Positions 42,701-51,278 of a stretch of DNA of 64,000 nucleotides are shown here, piece by piece. Location: NCBI RefSeq assembly GCF_037031285.1, contig NZ_JAYEZO010000002.1, positions 248,001-312,000 on the forward strand, read 5' to 3'. The position numbers were made by a program, and so were the translations under genes. The DNA is from Halobellus sp. LT62 (GTDB taxonomy: Archaea > Halobacteriota > Halobacteria > Halobacteriales > Haloferacaceae). The notes below the pieces were generated by a model that saw only the letters and a list, made by a program, of their open reading frames with translations, was not told where the DNA came from and did no database searches. The stretch's first letter is position 1, and every line of letters begins with the position of its first letter.

Positions 42701-43459
42701 CTATCGGCCGATCAGCCCGCCTACGGAGCCGAGCAGTCCCTCGCTCTCGCCGCTCGCTTCGATCTCTCGTCCCGTCACTGCGGCGGCGACGCGCGCGACG
42801 CCACCGGCGAACGCGCTGTCGCGGTCGAGACACGCCGGAGCCGACGCGACCGCCGTCGCGTCCGTTTTCGGGATCGATATGTCGGCCGTCTCCAACTCGC
42901 CGCGAGTCGAGACCACGAGGTCGGCCTCGGTGCCGATGTCGGCCAGTCGCTCGTGGGTCTGTTGGACGGCCTCGGTCCCGCGGGCCGTCGCGGGTGCGAC
43001 GACGGCGACGTGATCTGCGGCGTTGACTGCGGCGACCGACTGATTCGCGGCGATCGGCGGCACGTCGAGCAGGACGTGATCGAACTGCCCGGCCGCGCTC
43101 GCGATCAGCGATTCGAGGCGTTGGGCGGCCTCGACGCTCTTGGCCCGCGCGAGTCGCTCGAAGGGCGCGTACGCCGGACAAGCGGCGACGTCGCCGGCGA
43201 CTGCTTCGTCGAGGTCGAGCGGTCGCAACCCGACCGACAGCGCGCGCCCGTCGTCGACGAGGAGCGCCGTCACATCCGGATCGATGGCCCCCGAAACGTA
43301 CTGTGCCAGCCCCTGCGTCGCGAACGCGGCGTCCAGAATCGCGACCGATCGGCCGTCGGCCGCGAGCGCCGTCGCCACCTCGACGACGGTCCGCGTCGTC
43401 CCCGCCCCGCCCGTCGCGCCGACGAACGCCACGACGTCCGTCGAATTCGTCTGAGACAT
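42701..43459 (-). CDS. ParA-like protein with degenerate Walker A
   Basis: A 252-residue protein with the ParA/MinD fold: FVGATGGAGTTRTVVEVATA at the P-loop, VAILDAAFATQGLAQYVSG, and HVLLDVPPIAANQSV at switch II. Both lysines of the standard KGGxGKT loop are absent (TGGAGTT), so normal ATP hydrolysis is unlikely. It may bind ATP passively or partner the intact MinD encoded at 40231-40899. A TTTTAAAG promoter element lies just upstream on the minus strand. Confidence 0.82.
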   Translation of the reverse strand: MSQTNSTDVVAFVGATGGAGTTRTVVEVATALAADGRSVAILDAAFATQGLAQYVSGAIDPDVTALLVDDGRALSVGLRPLDLDEAVAGDVAACPAYAPFERLARAKSVEAAQRLESLIASAAGQFDHVLLDVPPIAANQSVAAVNAADHVAVVAPATARGTEAVQQTHERLADIGTEADLVVSTRGELETADISIPKTDATAVASAPACLDRDSAFAGGVARVAAAVTGREIEASGESEGLLGSVGGLIGR

Positions 43460-43573
43460 ACCCCAGTTGGCCGCGTACTGGGCTTTAAAATATCCGGTCG
43501 ACCGCGTGTTTCTCCGGAACTGTTCGGTCTGGAGTCGGTCCTCTCACTCGCTCGCGAGTGTCTCTCTGCGGAC

Positions 43574-43999
43574 TCACTCGCCGGATTCGATCGCGGCGGC
43601 GATGTCGTCGAGTTCCCCGTCCGACAGCGACGGCCGTTTGCCGGCGACCGCGTGAATCGGGCCGCCGCCGTCGCCCTCGAACCGAGGGACGACGTGCACG
43701 TGCACGTGCGGGACTTCCTGCCCCGCCGCCTCGCCGTTGTTCACGCCGATCGTCGTCGCGTCGGCGTCGACGGCGGCCTCGATCTTCGGCGTCAGCGTTT
43801 GGACGGCCGCCCAGACGTCGGCGGCGAGGTCGTCGGGCATCTCGTCGAGGCGTTCGTAGGGCTCCTTCGGGACGACGAGGGTATGGCCGGCCGCGAGCGG
43901 GTTCGCGTCGAGGAACGCCGCGACGGTGTCGGTCTCGTGGACGATCCGCGCCGGGATGTCGCCGGCGACGATCTGCTCGAAGATGGTCGGCTCGCTCAT
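43574..43999 (-). CDS. HIT family nucleotide hydrolase
   Basis: A 141-residue protein of the Hint/HIT branch. The catalytic triad motif is HVHVHVVPRF (H-x-H-x-H) and TIGVNNGEAAGQEVPH is the preceding substrate loop. It likely hydrolyses adenosine phosphoramidates or dinucleoside polyphosphates. The length is standard. The start is the ATG at 43997-43999. Confidence 0.92.
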   Translation of the reverse strand: MSEPTIFEQIVAGDIPARIVHETDTVAAFLDANPLAAGHTLVVPKEPYERLDEMPDDLAADVWAAVQTLTPKIEAAVDADATTIGVNNGEAAGQEVPHVHVHVVPRFEGDGGGPIHAVAGKRPSLSDGELDDIAAAIESGE

Positions 44000-44270
44000 A
44001 GGCGACGTGTCGGGCGGATCGCCGAAGTAGGTTCGGGTCGATGCGTGTTTTCTTCGGTAGGGTGATGATCCCGCGAGGCCGCAGTGAACATCTCGGAAGC
44101 CCCCGCGTGCTCGACTCGGTGCGCTCGCCGAGGTTCTCGTCGCTCACTGCGTTCGCTCCTGCGGTCCTCGCGTCGCGCGCCTTCGCCGAGCACGCGGCCC
44201 CTTCCATCCCCGCCCGATCGGCTTTCCGTTCAGCTATCGCCTGCGGCATCTCGGTGTTCGACTCTCGCCC
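44000..44270. other. Intergenic sequence resembling a dispersed haloarchaeal repeat
   Basis: No gene is supported here. Read on the minus strand it contains repeated words of the kind GAGCGAACGCAGTGAGCGAC and a GCACGCGGGGGCTTCCGAG block. I have the impression of seeing these in many haloarchaeal intergenic regions. Only one copy occurs in this window, so the repeat nature cannot be proved from it. Confidence 0.4.
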
Positions 44271-44912
44271 TTAGGACGAGTCGCCGTCGAGCGCCTTCTG
44301 AATCGCGTCGTGGACCGCGGTTCGGTACTCGTCGGCGCTGTAGCCGAGTTGCGCCCGCCAGATGTCCTGATACGACGGGTGTAGGATCGGAAGAAGAGTC
44401 GTTCCGAGGCCGACGAGTTCGATCGGATCCAAAATGTGGTCGATGAAACCGTCCATTTCGCGGTTTTCGATCGCGAGTATCGTCGTCGTCGCGTGCTTGC
44501 CGGTCGCGACGATCACCATCGGCTCGACGGTCTCGATCTCGGTTCGGAGGTGCGCCCGACAGTTCTCTCGCTCCGTTTCGGTGGGTTCGCGGTTCGAGCC
44601 CTCCCCGTCGCAGGGAAAGCACTTGACCGCGTTCGTGACGTAGGCGTCGGGCCTTTCGATCTCGGCGAGAAGCTCTCGGACGCGACGTCCCGAATGTCGC
44701 GCGGTGTACGCTTTCCCCGTCCAGTTGCCGCCGCGCCACGTCTCGGCCTCGGGGTTCCCGGCTCCGGGCGCTTCGCCGACCACCATCACGTCGGCAGCGA
44801 GGTCACCGGTGCCCCACGAGATCTCCGTTCGGCAGTCGACGAGCGCGGGACAGCGCGTGCAGTCGGCTTCGAGTACGTGCCGTTCCTCGGGAAACTGTAG
44901 ACCCATTGACAT
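44271..44912 (-). CDS. udg: Uracil-DNA glycosylase, family 4/5 iron-sulfur type
   Basis: A 213-residue glycosylase that removes uracil from DNA. Cysteines C18 and C21 (ADCTRCPAL) and two later ones (KCFPCDG, ENCRAHL) can bind a 4Fe-4S cluster. Motif 1 is VVGEAPGAGNPE and motif 2 is LPILHPSYQ. It starts at the ATG at 44910-44912, with an alternative Met two codons in. It is 12 bases from the PRPP synthetase gene, which reads in the same direction and upstream of it. Confidence 0.88.
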   Translation of the reverse strand: MSMGLQFPEERHVLEADCTRCPALVDCRTEISWGTGDLAADVMVVGEAPGAGNPEAETWRGGNWTGKAYTARHSGRRVRELLAEIERPDAYVTNAVKCFPCDGEGSNREPTETERENCRAHLRTEIETVEPMVIVATGKHATTTILAIENREMDGFIDHILDPIELVGLGTTLLPILHPSYQDIWRAQLGYSADEYRTAVHDAIQKALDGDSS

Positions 44913-44924
44913 TCGAAGTCGGTG

Positions 44925-45791
44925 TTACGCCGACTCGACCGCGTCGACGGCGGCCGCGACGATCGGTGCGACCGAGACGGCGCTCACGTCGCGCTCGACG
45001 GTGTCGGTGCCGACGATCCGTGCGATGCCCGCTCGTTCGAGCTTCGTCCGGGCATTTCGCGCGAGCAGCGGATGGACGCACGTCGCGAAGACTCGGGCGG
45101 CCCCGCCGGCGTCGAGGTGGGTGACAGCCTCGCTCATCGTCGAGCCGGTCGCGACGATGTCGTCGACGATGACGACGTCGCGACCCGCGGGGTCGGCGTC
45201 ACTCGGCGTGATCTCGACGTCGGTCCCGGAGTGCCGAACTTTCTGGAAGTAGTCGATCTCGCCGATCCCGTAGGCGTCTCTGGTCGCCTCGGCGAGTTCG
45301 ACCGCGCCCGAGTCGGGCGAGAGAAAGAGCGGCTCGACGAGGTCGTCGGGGAGCGGTTCGGCGAGGACGCCCGCGGCGTCGCAGATAGTCACGTGCGCGT
45401 CGAAGAAATCAGCGACGCCGTCCTCGTGGGGGTTCACGAGGACGACGCGGTCCGCCCCTGTCGAAGCTGCTCGCGCCATCGCCCGCGCGGAGACCGGATG
45501 CCCCGGCTCGAACGCCTGATCTTGTCGCGCGTAGCCCATATACGGGATGACGGTGACGACCTCTGTTGCCCCCGCCTCGCGGACGGCGTCCTGCAGTTGG
45601 AGCAGTTCGACCCACGCGTCGTTCGAGTCCGTCGTCGCGACGACGACCGCGCGGTCGGCGTCGAAGTCGGGGACGGCCGCGAGCGTCTCGCCGTCGGGGA
45701 AGCGGTCGTACTCGACGGCCGCCAGCGGTTCATCCAGTTCGTCCGCGAGCGCGGCCGCCAGAGCCTGCGAGGATGCGCCGGGTACGATCAT
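44925..45791 (-). CDS. prs: Ribose-phosphate diphosphokinase (PRPP synthetase)
   Basis: A 288-residue enzyme making PRPP from ribose 5-phosphate and ATP for nucleotide, His and Trp synthesis. The catalytic stretches are ELLQLQDAVREAGATEV, YMGYARQDQAFEPGHPVSA and the PRPP-binding loop VVIVDDIVATGSTM. It is shorter than the bacterial enzyme, as normal for archaeal type III. The start is the ATG at 45789-45791. Confidence 0.94.
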   Translation of the reverse strand: MIVPGASSQALAAALADELDEPLAAVEYDRFPDGETLAAVPDFDADRAVVVATTDSNDAWVELLQLQDAVREAGATEVVTVIPYMGYARQDQAFEPGHPVSARAMARAASTGADRVVLVNPHEDGVADFFDAHVTICDAAGVLAEPLPDDLVEPLFLSPDSGAVELAEATRDAYGIGEIDYFQKVRHSGTDVEITPSDADPAGRDVVIVDDIVATGSTMSEAVTHLDAGGAARVFATCVHPLLARNARTKLERAGIARIVGTDTVERDVSAVSVAPIVAAAVDAVESA

Positions 45792-45886
45792 ACCCGAACC
45801 CTCTCGACGCGCGGTAAAACCCCTTTCCGTCTGGGTTTCTGCTTCGTTTCGCTCGCGGTTCGCGACGACGCTGCACCCCGCACCGC

Positions 45887-46834
45887 TCAGACCGCCGCGG
45901 CGGCGACGTCTCTGACGCCCAACTCGCGGTGCCGCCACTCCTCGCCCGGCAGTCGGACCGCTATTGTCCCCTCGGCAGTGACCGCGTACGACGCGTCGAC
46001 GCCGTGCGTCACGGCCACGACGTCGCCATCGATGGGGAGCGGCGATTCGGCCCACGTATCGTCACCGTCGGTGTCGCCGGTTCCGGCACGTCCGTTTTCG
46101 GTGTCGCCAGTTTCGACACGCCCGATTTCGGCGTCGTCGGTTCCGGCGCGTTCGTAGAGTATCCCGTCTCGGACAGCGAGCCCGCGCTTCCCGGCGGCGT
46201 CGACGGCGTCCACCGGCCCGTCGAGGACGTCCATCCAGCCGTTGCCGAGCTTGTACAGCCCCGATCCGGTCGCGACGAGCGGTTCGGCGTCGACGTCGCG
46301 CGCGTCGTCGAGCCCGGCGTGCGTGAGGCCGGCGGACCCGACGCGGTAGGCGCCGTCGGCGGCCGCGACGAGCCGTCCGTCGATCGCGCGGACGGGGGCT
46401 GCGGTTCCGACGTCCGCCCACGCGGCGTCGCTTCCTTTGACGGCTCCCATTTCGACGCGTCCCTCGTCGTCACCCGCGAGCAGCGTGTCCCCGTCGAAAC
46501 CGACGGCGGTGGCCGGACCGAACCCGGTCGCCGCGAAGTCGAGGTCGCGGTCGTTCGCGACCGCAGCGCCCGCCTCAGCGTCGCCGCTCTCCTCCGTGTC
46601 GTCGCTTTCATCCGCCGCGCTTCGATCCGCGAGCAACACGTCCTCGTCGGTCGCGACCGCGACGAGCGCTCCGGCGGTCGCGACGTCCCGAGCGCGACAC
46701 CGATGGACGACGCCGAACTCGCCGATCAGGTCGTCGGAGACGGAGACGGCGACGACACCCAGCTCCGCCGCGAGAAAGACCGTTTCGACGCCCGAGTTGT
46801 CGGTGTACACGCGCTTCTCGTCGATCGTGGGCAT
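45887..46834 (-). CDS. HVO_0234-family beta-propeller-like protein
   Basis: A 315-residue protein starting MPTIDEKRVYTDNSGVETVF. It shows repeated short strand units (LVAVATDEDVLLADRS, AVGFDGDTLLAGDDEGRVEM, GLYKLGNGWMDVLDGP) that suggest a WD40-like propeller. A low-complexity GxxDTENGRAGTGDTD insert sits near residues 240-258. It matches the haloarchaeal HVO_0234 family, whose role is unknown. There is no signal peptide, so it is cytoplasmic. Confidence 0.82.
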   Translation of the reverse strand: MPTIDEKRVYTDNSGVETVFLAAELGVVAVSVSDDLIGEFGVVHRCRARDVATAGALVAVATDEDVLLADRSAADESDDTEESGDAEAGAAVANDRDLDFAATGFGPATAVGFDGDTLLAGDDEGRVEMGAVKGSDAAWADVGTAAPVRAIDGRLVAAADGAYRVGSAGLTHAGLDDARDVDAEPLVATGSGLYKLGNGWMDVLDGPVDAVDAAGKRGLAVRDGILYERAGTDDAEIGRVETGDTENGRAGTGDTDGDDTWAESPLPIDGDVVAVTHGVDASYAVTAEGTIAVRLPGEEWRHRELGVRDVAAAAV

Positions 46835-46884
46835 TGTCGGATGTTCGCCGAGCGGCGGTAAAAACGGTGTGGACAGCGAGAGCG

Positions 46885-47418
46885 TTATAAGAACTCTCGG
46901 ACCTCGGAGTACCACATCTCGTGGTGGTCGACCTCGCCGATCCGCTCGGCGATCGCGACCGCGAGGACGTGCCAGCAGCGCTCGGTGGGGTCTTCGGGAT
47001 CGAGGTTGTACTCGCTGTCCTTGCAGGTGCAGCCGCCGTTCTCGACGACGTACTCGTCCGCGTGGCCGACGACCACCGTGAAATCTCGGTAGCGCTTGAC
47101 CCGCCCCTCCGAGACCGATTCGATAGCGCGCGCGCCGCGGCCGTCGTGTCGCGAAACCAGCGTGTCGACCGCATCGGGAGTCAACTCTCCCGCCTCGGCC
47201 AACTCCCGCCGCCAAGCGGTCTCGGTCTCGCTGTCGGTCTCGGTGGGGACGACGTAGGCGTCGCTCGGGTTGGGGCCGTCGGCGCGCTCGTCCGGTTCGG
47301 CGTCCGCGGGTTCGCCCAGATCGGCGTCCGCGGGTTCGTTCGAGTCGGCGTCGGCGGGCTCGCTCGGCTCGGCGTTCGCGCCTTCGTCCCGATCGCCCAC
47401 GTCGTCGCCATCGCTCAC
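46885..47418 (-). CDS. SWIM zinc-finger protein
   Basis: A 177-residue protein. Its first ~55 residues are acidic repeats of the EPADADSN type. The C-terminal part carries a SWIM finger, [21 protein letters not shown], with C-x-C and C-x-H ligands, preceded by [23 protein letters not shown] fingers bind DNA or proteins. I start at the GTG at 47416-47418; a longer frame would need a TTG start. It lies 50 bases upstream of the HVO_0234-like gene in the same direction. Confidence 0.82.
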   Translation of the reverse strand: MSDGDDVGDRDEGANAEPSEPADADSNEPADADLGEPADAEPDERADGPNPSDAYVVPTETDSETETAWRRELAEAGELTPDAVDTLVSRHDGRGARAIESVSEGRVKRYRDFTVVVGHADEYVVENGGCTCKDSEYNLDPEDPTERCWHVLAVAIAERIGEVDHHEMWYSEVREFL

Positions 47419-47538
47419 GACCGAGTCTTCCCTCGGGCCCGACAAAACGCCACCGGTCAGCGAGGCCGGCGGTCAGCGTTGACGGCGCGCTCGCAACGCA
47501 TCGCATCGCTTTTCGCGGCGGAGCGTTCGACTCCCCCT

Positions 47539-48654
47539 ATGGACGTTCGTGAGGGCGACGTCGAGGTGTCGGTGCCGGACGCCCGCGACGGGGCCTCGGA
47601 GGGCGCTGGCGACGGCGTGTTCTACAACCCGACGCAGGAGCTCAACCGCGACGTGACGGTGGCGACGCTGCGCGCGTACCGCGAGCGCGAGCCGCGCGCG
47701 AGTTCGTACCTCGACGCGATGGCCGCAAGCGGCATCCGCGGCGTCCGGGCCGCCGCTGAGGGGTTCGACGTCACCTGCGTCGACGTCGACAGCGACGCCG
47801 TCGACCTCGCCCGCGAGAATCTCGCGCGGAACGATCTCTCCGGAGAGGTCGTCGAGCGCGACGTCAACGCGCTGCTGCACGAGTCCGTGTTCGACGTCGT
47901 CGACCTCGACCCTTTCGGGACCCCCATTCCGTTCGTCGACGCGGCGGTCGCGAACACCCGAAACGTCGTCTGCGTCACCGCCACCGACACCGCGCCGCTG
48001 TGCGGGGCGCACCAGCGCTCGGGCGTCCGCAAGTATTCGGCGCTCCCGCAGAACACCGACTATCACCCCGAGATGGGGCTTCGCGTCCTCCTCTCGGCGC
48101 TCGTTCGAACGGCCGCGCGCTACGACAAGGCCGCGGTCCCGATTCTGTCGCACGTCACGCGGCACTACGCCCGCGCCTACCTCGAACTCGACGCCCGCGC
48201 CACGCACGCGGACGAACTAATCGACGAGCTGGGCTACGTCCACCACTGCGAGGACTGCCTCCACCGGACCCACGAGTTCGGGCTCATCGCGCACCCGCCG
48301 GACGCCTGCGGCGCGTGCGAGAGCGATCGCCTGCTCTCTGCGGGGCCGCTGTACCTCGGCTCGATCCGCGATGCCGACTTCGTTCGCTCGGTCCGCGAGC
48401 GCGTCACCGACGAGATGGGCGAGGCCGCCCGCGCGCGTCGGATGCTCGACACGCTCGAAGGCGAGATGGACGCCCCGACGCACTACGACCAACACCGACT
48501 GTGCAAGCAGTGGACCCGACCCGCGCCCGCGATGGACGACTTCCTCGAGGACCTTCGAGGGGCCGGATTCGAGGCGACGCGCGCGCACTACTCGGGCACG
48601 GCGTTCAAGACCGACGCCACCGTCCCGGAGATCCGCGACGCCACCGCGGAGTGA
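47539..48654 (+). CDS. trm1: tRNA (guanine26-N2)-dimethyltransferase Trm1
   Basis: A 371-residue SAM methyltransferase making m2,2G26 in t[39 protein letters not shown] (SAM motif I) and [17 protein letters not shown] (catalytic DPFG) are diagnostic. A C-terminal zinc site is formed by CEDCLHR and CGACES. Length and order match archaeal Trm1. The start is the ATG at 47539. Confidence 0.95.
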   Translation: MDVREGDVEVSVPDARDGASEGAGDGVFYNPTQELNRDVTVATLRAYREREPRASSYLDAMAASGIRGVRAAAEGFDVTCVDVDSDAVDLARENLARNDLSGEVVERDVNALLHESVFDVVDLDPFGTPIPFVDAAVANTRNVVCVTATDTAPLCGAHQRSGVRKYSALPQNTDYHPEMGLRVLLSALVRTAARYDKAAVPILSHVTRHYARAYLELDARATHADELIDELGYVHHCEDCLHRTHEFGLIAHPPDACGACESDRLLSAGPLYLGSIRDADFVRSVRERVTDEMGEAARARRMLDTLEGEMDAPTHYDQHRLCKQWTRPAPAMDDFLEDLRGAGFEATRAHYSGTAFKTDATVPEIRDATAE

Positions 48655-48725
48655 GCGTCGCCACCGTCGGGTTACGGATCCGAGGGGCCGAGTGATTCTT
48701 GTGTCGATCCACCGAACCGTTCACC

Positions 48726-50018
48726 GTGAGCGCTCCGACACCCGATCGACTCGCCGTACCGCGCTCGATCGTCTCGACCGTCCGTGAGCGGGAGGTGACG
48801 TTCCTCGCGGCGGGTATCTCCTACTATATCCTCGTCTCGTTGGTCCCGCTTCTCACGCTGGCGGTCGTCGTCGCGACGATCGTCGGCGGGGCCGACCTCG
48901 CCGCGGCGGTCCAGTCGATAGCCGAGCAGTACCTCCTTCCGACAGGTTCCGACCTCGTTTCGAGCGCGCTCACGGACCCGACCGGCCGCGGAACGATCTC
49001 GATCTTCAGCCTCCTCCTGACGGTTTGGGGGACGCTGAAACTGTTCCGCGGCGTCGACGTGGCGTTCGCGAAAGTGTACGGCTACCCGACCGGCCCGATA
49101 CTCGAACAGCTCTCGGACGGGGTCGTCACGCTCGCGTCGCTCGGTGCGGCGACGCTCGGCGTCATCGTGACGACCACGGTGTTGGCTATCGCCGACGTCC
49201 CGTTCGTCGAGGTCCTCAGCGCGCTCGTCCTCTTGGGCTTTCTCGTCGTCTCGTTCCTCCCGCTCTACACCGTCATCCCGGACGTCGAGGTCGGACTTCG
49301 GCGCGCGCTACCCGGAGCGCTGTTCGCCGCCGTCGGGTGGACCGTCCTGAGCACCGGGTTCGGCATATATGCGCGGATGTCCAGCGGTGTGGCCGGCGCG
49401 CTCGGCGCGGTGTTGCTGCTCGTCACGTGGTTCTACCTCTCGGGGATTCTCGTGCTCACCGGAGCCGCCGTCAACGCGGTCCTCGCCGGGCAGGTCGGCG
49501 ACGTAGACCGGCAGCTACAACACCCGCCGGGGAGACGTGCCGAGCAGACGATGAGTGCGGACGACGCGACGACCGACGACACCGACTCTAGCCCCTCCGA
49601 CACCGACTCTAGCTTCTCCGACACCGACGTCGAACCCCGCGGTGCGCCCGACATCGAACAGCTCGACCGCCGCATCGAGGAACTGCGTGCCGACCTCGAC
49701 ACCTTCGAGTCCGACGTGCAGTCTCGGACGGTCGAGCGCCCGGACGTCGAATCGGAGATGCGCCGCTACGTCCGCGGTCGACTCCGCCGCGGCAAAGCCC
49801 GCGGCTGGGGGCCGTATCTCGTGCTGCTCTACGGGACGGCGGCGACTATCGCGGCCTTTTACCTGCTCGACGACGACCTCCTCGCGGTCGCGGCGATGGT
49901 CGTCATCTACCTCTCGACGCTCGGCCTGTACGCGCTCTTCGTGATCTTCGGCGTCGGCCTGAACGCCCTCGGCGTTCCGGGCAGACTCGTCGACTGGGTC
50001 CGAGACCGCCGGTCCTGA
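48726..50018 (+). CDS. YihY/BrkB family membrane protein
   Basis: A 430-residue protein. Residues ~25-275 form the six-helix YihY core (FLAAGISYYILVSLVPLLTL, GTLKLFRGVDVAFAKVYG, RALPGALFAAVGWTVLSTGF, GAVLLLVTWFYLSGILVLTG). An acidic Ser/Asp/Thr-rich linker with a helical segment follows, then two more transmembrane helices. The C-terminal addition is typical of haloarchaeal members. Role unknown; once mislabelled RNase BN. I prefer the GTG at 48726 over the upstream TTG. Confidence 0.83.
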   Translation: MSAPTPDRLAVPRSIVSTVREREVTFLAAGISYYILVSLVPLLTLAVVVATIVGGADLAAAVQSIAEQYLLPTGSDLVSSALTDPTGRGTISIFSLLLTVWGTLKLFRGVDVAFAKVYGYPTGPILEQLSDGVVTLASLGAATLGVIVTTTVLAIADVPFVEVLSALVLLGFLVVSFLPLYTVIPDVEVGLRRALPGALFAAVGWTVLSTGFGIYARMSSGVAGALGAVLLLVTWFYLSGILVLTGAAVNAVLAGQVGDVDRQLQHPPGRRAEQTMSADDATTDDTDSSPSDTDSSFSDTDVEPRGAPDIEQLDRRIEELRADLDTFESDVQSRTVERPDVESEMRRYVRGRLRRGKARGWGPYLVLLYGTAATIAAFYLLDDDLLAVAAMVVIYLSTLGLYALFVIFGVGLNALGVPGRLVDWVRDRRS

Positions 50019-50061
50019 GATGCCGTAACGCTGTTACCGTCGTGCTGCGTTTCCGCCGGTG

Positions 50062-50223
50062 ATGGTCTCCACGGACTCCCTAACCGTCACCGTGTTCGCC
50101 GTGATCGGGGTTGTGCTCTGGTACGCGTCGACGTCGGTCACCGACAGCTCGGCGATCCGACTCGCGGTTCTCATCGGCGTCGGCGTCGTCGTCCCGGCGC
50201 TCATCAACCAGTACCGCGCGTGA
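50062..50223 (+). CDS. 53-residue two-helix membrane protein
   Basis: MVSTDSLTVTVFAVIGVVLW onward, ending LIGVGVVVPALINQYRA. It has two short hydrophobic helices separated by a polar turn (YASTSVTDSSAI). Clean ATG start, high coding bias and position between two membrane-protein genes support it. Its stop overlaps a possible GTG start of the PAP2 gene. Confidence 0.7.
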   Translation: MVSTDSLTVTVFAVIGVVLWYASTSVTDSSAIRLAVLIGVGVVVPALINQYRA

Positions 50224-50294
50224 TCGCGGCCGTGACTCCCGTCGAATCCGGTTTCCCGCAGCTATTTGGTCTTGGACCGGTGACCGAACGGGCA

Positions 50295-51194
50295 ATGACC
50301 GTACCAGTCGCGCCGCTGGCGACCCGCGGTATCGGCGAGATCGCCTTCGCCGAATCGCTTCCGGAGGTGGTAACGACCGTCTTTTGGTGGCTCACCCACC
50401 TCGGAAACCCGTACCTGCTCTTGGCTTGTGTCGCCCTCGCGTACCTCCTCGGCGACCGCGTCGGCATCTCGCGACGCGGCGCGGCGTTCGCGCTCGTGCT
50501 CGGACTGTGTGCGATCGGGCTCACGGTCGGATTGAAACACCTCTTCGGCCTCCCGCGGCCGCCGATCTCCTACCGGGACGGCCTCGGTTTCCCCAGCGGG
50601 CACGCGCTCGGATCGACGGCGTTCTGGGGCGGCGTGGCCGTGCTCGCGAACCGGGGTGCGTGGCGGCAACGACTCGCCGTCGCGGCCGCCGTCGTCGTGA
50701 CTGTCTCGCTCTCGCGCGTTCTCATCGGCGTCCACTACATCGCTGACGTCGTCGCCGGAGTCGCGATCGGGACCGCGTTCCTCGCTGCGGTCTTCGCGCT
50801 CGGCCCCGGATTCGCGACCGAGACCCGCGACGGTCCGCTCGCGGACCCGACGCATCGACACGTCACGGCGCTGTTCGGCCTCGCGCTGGTCCTCGGCCTC
50901 GGTGCGCTCCTCGTCGCCCCCGGCGAGAGCGAACTGTTCCTCGGTGTCGGCACCGCCGCGGGCGGCGTCGTCGCGTGGCACCGCTTCGGCGAACGGGCCG
51001 CGACCGCGACGATCGAACTCACGGGACGCACACTGGCCGTCGGCGGTGGCGGCCTGCTCGTCGCGCTCGGGGCGATGAGCGGCGTCGCGGAGTTCGTCGA
51101 GAGCGGGCTGTTGATCGTCGTCGTCGCCGTCGTCGGCGGAGTCTGTCTGCTCGCGCTTCCCCTTGCTGTGGCTCGGGGCGCGACGGTTGGGTGA
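50295..51194 (+). CDS. PAP2 family membrane phosphatase
   Basis: A 299-residue membrane protein with about eight helices. The phosphatase signature is complete: KHLFGLPRPP (KxxxxxxRP), FPSGHA and SRVLIGVHYIADVVAG. It probably dephosphorylates a polyprenyl or phosphatidic lipid, which would fit recycling of glycan carrier lipids. A GTG at 50220 overlapping the previous stop would add 25 residues; I favour the ATG at 50295 because GCTATTTGG at about 50261 could be its promoter. Confidence 0.85.
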   Translation: MTVPVAPLATRGIGEIAFAESLPEVVTTVFWWLTHLGNPYLLLACVALAYLLGDRVGISRRGAAFALVLGLCAIGLTVGLKHLFGLPRPPISYRDGLGFPSGHALGSTAFWGGVAVLANRGAWRQRLAVAAAVVVTVSLSRVLIGVHYIADVVAGVAIGTAFLAAVFALGPGFATETRDGPLADPTHRHVTALFGLALVLGLGALLVAPGESELFLGVGTAAGGVVAWHRFGERAATATIELTGRTLAVGGGGLLVALGAMSGVAEFVESGLLIVVVAVVGGVCLLALPLAVARGATVG

Positions 51195-51278
51195 GCGCTC
51201 CCGCTCGCGACGGTCGACGTAACGGCAAGCGGAACACGGAAAACCGCGAAAAACCGGTCGTCAGCGCGAGGGGAGGAT

